Assembly: GCF_003001815.1 (NCBI RefSeq)
Contig: NZ_PVMZ01000009.1
Location: forward strand, 124,001-188,000
Direction: 5' to 3'
Source: Actinoplanes italicus
GTDB taxonomy: Bacteria > Actinomycetota > Actinomycetes > Mycobacteriales > Micromonosporaceae
Length of the DNA: 64,000 nt
Both the position numbers and the translations under genes were made by a program. The number at the start of each line of letters is the position of its first letter. Position 1 is the first letter of the stretch. Below the pieces are notes generated by a model. The model was given only the letters and a program-made list of their open reading frames with translations. It did no database searches and was not told where the DNA came from. Of the stretch, positions 61,837 through 64,000 are shown piece after piece.

Positions 61837-62526
61837 GTGCGCAAACTGAGAATCACCCTGTCCCTGCTGCTCGCGTCGGTCCTGCTGGTGCTCGGGCAGA
61901 CGCCCGCGCAGGCCGCCGTCTGGTGGTCCTCCGACCAGTGGGGCAACTGGTCGAACGGCGGCTACACCCTCTACAACAACATCTGGGGCAGTGGCGCCGG
62001 ACCGCAGACCATCTGGGCCAACTCGCCGAGCAACTGGGGCGTCTGGGCCAACCATCCCAACACCGGCGGCATCAAGTCGTACCCGAACGCCAGCCGCAGC
62101 GTCGGCATCCGGCTCAGCGCGCTGCGCAGCGCCACCAGCAGCTTCAACGTCACCGTGCCGTCCGGTGCGGCGTACACCACCGCCTACGACATCTGGGCCG
62201 ACGGGCACACGTACGAGATCATGCTCTGGATGAACAAGACCGGCGCCGTCGGGCCGCTCGGGTCGCTGCAGGCCACGGCCACCGTCGGCGGCCACACCTG
62301 GAACGTCTACCGCGGATCGAACGGCGCCAACCAGGTGTTCTCCTTCGTCCGGACGAGCAACACCAGCGCCGGCACGGTCGACATCCGTGCCGTCATGAAC
62401 TGGATCAGAACCCGCGGATGGTACGGCGACGTCACGCTCAGCACGATCCAGTTCGGCTACGAGATCACCTCGGCGAGTGGCGGCAAGGACTTCGTCACGA
62501 ACAGCTACTCCGCGTCGGCCTCGTAG
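61837..62526 (+). CDS. secreted GH12 endo-glucanase/xyloglucanase
   Basis: This 229-residue secreted enzyme has a signal peptide (1-27, ending AQA-AV) and a single GH12 catalytic domain. The nucleophile Glu127 lies in YEIMLWMN and the acid/base Glu209 in QFGYEITS, both in the expected contexts. It probably cuts beta-1,4-glucan or xyloglucan. No cellulose-binding domain is present. The GTG start has GAGGAG upstream. A LacI-type palindrome just upstream suggests sugar-responsive control. Confidence 0.93.
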   Translation: MRKLRITLSLLLASVLLVLGQTPAQAAVWWSSDQWGNWSNGGYTLYNNIWGSGAGPQTIWANSPSNWGVWANHPNTGGIKSYPNASRSVGIRLSALRSATSSFNVTVPSGAAYTTAYDIWADGHTYEIMLWMNKTGAVGPLGSLQATATVGGHTWNVYRGSNGANQVFSFVRTSNTSAGTVDIRAVMNWIRTRGWYGDVTLSTIQFGYEITSASGGKDFVTNSYSASAS

Positions 62527-62604
62527 GTCGATGACAGGGCATCCATAGTTTCCGGTGTTTGCATGCTCGGGTAACCCCTGGCGAGCAGCACATCGGAGGA
62601 AGAA

Positions 62605-63543
62605 GTGACGGACCGACCGACCTATCAGGGACGCCCACTGGTCAGACCCGGGGAGGAGGTGTTCGACCAGGGCCTCGGGTTCGACCTGGGCACCCTGATG
62701 GGGCGGCGGCAGATCCTGCGGGCGTTCGGCGCCGGTGTGGCCTCCCTGGGGCTGGCCGCCTGCACCTCCGAGTCCACTCCGGCGGCGACCGCCACCACCG
62801 CGGCTGCCACGAATGCCGAGGAGATGCCGGCCGAGACGGCCGGGCCGTACCCGGGCGACGGCTCCAACGGCCCGGACGTGCTGGAGCAGAGCGGGATCGT
62901 GCGCAGCGACATCCGTTCCAGCTTCGGCGGCGGCAGCGGCACCGCCGAGGGCGTGCCGATGACCCTGGAGCTGACGATCAAGGACCTCGCCGGCGGCGGA
63001 GCCGCGTTCGCCGGGGTGGCCGTCTACGTGTGGCACTGCGACCGGGCCGGGCTCTACTCGATGTACTCCGAGGGCGTCACCGGCGAGAACTACCTGCGCG
63101 GCGTGCAGGTCGCCGACGCCGCCGGGAAGGTGACGTTCACCAGCATCTTCCCGGCCTGCTACACCGGGCGGTGGCCGCACGTCCACTTCGAGGTCTACCC
63201 GGACGAGGCCGCCGTCACCGACTCCACCAAGGCGATCGCCACCTCGCAGGTCGCGATCCCGAAGGAGCACTGCGACACGGTCTACGCCGAGAAGGGGTAC
63301 GAGTCGTCGGTCACCAACCTGGCCCGGCTCACCCTGGCGACCGACAACGTGTTCGGCGACGACTCGGCGGTGAAGCAGCTGGCCACCGTGACCGGTGACG
63401 TGAGCGGCGGATACACCGTGGCCCTGACCGTCGGCGTGGACACCACCACGACCCCGGCTGCGGACGGCGGCCCTCCCGGCGGCGGGCGGGGTGGTCCCGG
63501 CGGTCCAGGCGGAGCACCGCCCTCAGGCCCGCCGCCGGCCTGA
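62605..63543 (+). CDS. exported intradiol ring-cleavage dioxygenase-like lipoprotein
   Basis: This is a 312-residue protein. An internal twin-arginine segment (MGRRQILRAFGAG) and lipobox LAAC (Cys53) point to Tat export and lipid anchoring, though the signal is unusually far from the N-terminus. The intradiol domain (about 75-260) shows probable Fe ligands Tyr163 (ENYLRGV), Tyr186 (FPACYTGRW) and the PHVHF pair His192/His194. Secreted members act on catechols, perhaps from lignin. The C-terminus is a Gly/Pro-rich tail. It follows the GH12 gene by 78 nt. Confidence 0.88.
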   Translation: MTDRPTYQGRPLVRPGEEVFDQGLGFDLGTLMGRRQILRAFGAGVASLGLAACTSESTPAATATTAAATNAEEMPAETAGPYPGDGSNGPDVLEQSGIVRSDIRSSFGGGSGTAEGVPMTLELTIKDLAGGGAAFAGVAVYVWHCDRAGLYSMYSEGVTGENYLRGVQVADAAGKVTFTSIFPACYTGRWPHVHFEVYPDEAAVTDSTKAIATSQVAIPKEHCDTVYAEKGYESSVTNLARLTLATDNVFGDDSAVKQLATVTGDVSGGYTVALTVGVDTTTTPAADGGPPGGGRGGPGGPGGAPPSGPPPA

Positions 63544-63618
63544 TCAAGAGGCGGCCTGATCAAGCGCCGGCCGGGTCGGGGAGGTGGGCCGGCCCGGTTC
63601 CGGAAATGGTTCGGAACC

Positions 63619-63647
63619 TTGACAGAGGATCGGCGACGGTGGATGAA
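63619..63647 (+). promoter_or_regulatory. possible sigma-70-type promoter for the GH2 gene
   Basis: TTGACA (63619-63624) is a perfect -35 box. GATGAA 17 nt later is a weak -10. The assignment is tentative. The start codon lies about 80 nt downstream. Confidence 0.4.
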
Positions 63648-63653
63648 TGTGTT

Positions 63654-63690
63654 CGAACCTGTGAGAGACCGTTCGGTCTTGCGAGGTTCG
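63654..63690 (+). promoter_or_regulatory. nested inverted repeat upstream of the GH2 gene
   Basis: CGAACCT (63654-63660) pairs with AGGTTCG (63684-63690), and AGACCG (63666-63671) pairs with CGGTCT (63674-63679) around a 2-nt loop. It lies 38 nt before the ATG at 63729 and just downstream of the possible promoter. It could be an operator or an RNA structure in the leader. Confidence 0.5.
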
Positions 63691-63728
63691 GTTGAAGTGC
63701 GTCCGTCCCTGCTCCCGCGAGGAGTCCG

Positions 63729-64000
63729 ATGCGCCAACTTCTAGCCCGTGCGTGTGCGGTTCTGACCCTGGCCTCCACCGGCCTGGTCGCCGTCGCCGGT
63801 CCCGCGTCCGCCGTCGTCCCGAAGACACCACCCCTATCCACGCCCTGGACCAGCCAGGTCTCCACCACCAACCCGCTGCCCGAGTACCCGCGCCCGCAGA
63901 TGACCCGCCCCGACTGGCAGTCATTGAACGGCGAGTGGGAGTTCCTGAACCCGGCCACCGACAGCGCCGGCAACGTCAACCGCAACGCCGCGCCACCGCT
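63729..64000 (+). CDS. start of a secreted GH2-type glycoside hydrolase (partial)
   Basis: Ninety codons are present before the window ends. They encode a signal peptide (MRQLLARACAVLTLASTGL, ending PASA-VV) and a mature start NPLPEYPRPQMTRPDWQSLNGEWEF, the usual opening of family 2 glycoside hydrolases such as beta-galactosidase-like enzymes (sugar-binding domain). GCGAGGAG precedes the ATG. The catalytic part lies beyond the window, so specificity cannot be judged. Confidence 0.78.
   Translation, partial: MRQLLARACAVLTLASTGLVAVAGPASAVVPKTPPLSTPWTSQVSTTNPLPEYPRPQMTRPDWQSLNGEWEFLNPATDSAGNVNRNAAPP

Overview
This is a 64 kb chromosomal window from a high-GC actinobacterium. A filamentous member of the Micromonosporaceae (Actinoplanes-like) fits best; this is inference. 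The support is the very high GC in third codon positions, many GTG starts, a SARP/AfsR regulator, ACC deaminase, GAF/GGDEF kinases, twin-arginine secreted enzymes, and an AftD/DUF2613/DUF3068 cell-envelope locus like that of mycolate-lineage actinobacteria. No tRNA, rRNA, CRISPR array, transposase or prophage gene was seen.

Layout. 0.2-8.6 kb: an AfsR/SARP regulator, an O-methyltransferase-like enzyme, a GT4 glycosyltransferase and an MFS exporter on the opposite strand, a Ser-less alpha/beta-hydrolase with a tandem repeat at its 3' end, a 36-residue membrane protein, and a TerC-family protein preceded by a yybP-ykoY-type (Mn2+) riboswitch. 8.6-23.7 kb: a signalling block of two divergent multi-domain histidine kinases, a VanW protein, an MBL-fold lipoprotein, a GGDEF-EAL membrane protein, and a translationally coupled 1714-residue Ser/Thr kinase-ATPase-GAF-GGDEF protein. 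23.7-27.8 kb: an M15 peptidase, a short HPF-like protein, an AI-2E family permease and a Tat-exported haem peroxidase.

27.9-45.3 kb is an envelope polysaccharide locus. One minus-strand operon holds a nucleotide-sugar dehydrogenase, a GT2, an NAD-dependent epimerase and a flippase. A divergent plus-strand set holds two multi-spanning membrane proteins and a DUF2613 protein. Then come a GT4, an SBP-VWA protein, AftD fused in frame to a methyltransferase, and a DUF3068 protein closed by a strong terminator. 45.3-49.6 kb holds a single-polypeptide assimilatory nitrate reductase joined to a CysJ-type flavoprotein, with a GlnR-like box upstream. A G-rich tract and structured tandem repeats follow (49.6-50.0 kb).

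50.0-64.0 kb: a giant zinc-ribbon membrane protein, a YtcJ-like amidohydrolase, three secreted or membrane-anchored proteins of unknown role, a GntR-acdS-GNAT operon, a truncated DUF574 methyltransferase, then secreted degradative enzymes (GH12, intradiol dioxygenase, start of a GH2 enzyme). ACC deaminase next to plant-polymer enzymes suggests a soil or plant-associated life.

The most promising points for follow-up are the kinase-diguanylate cyclase giant coupled to a GGDEF-EAL partner, the AftD-methyltransferase read-through with a good internal start, the self-contained nitrate reductase under a GlnR-like box, the translational Mn2+ riboswitch, and several structured repeats.
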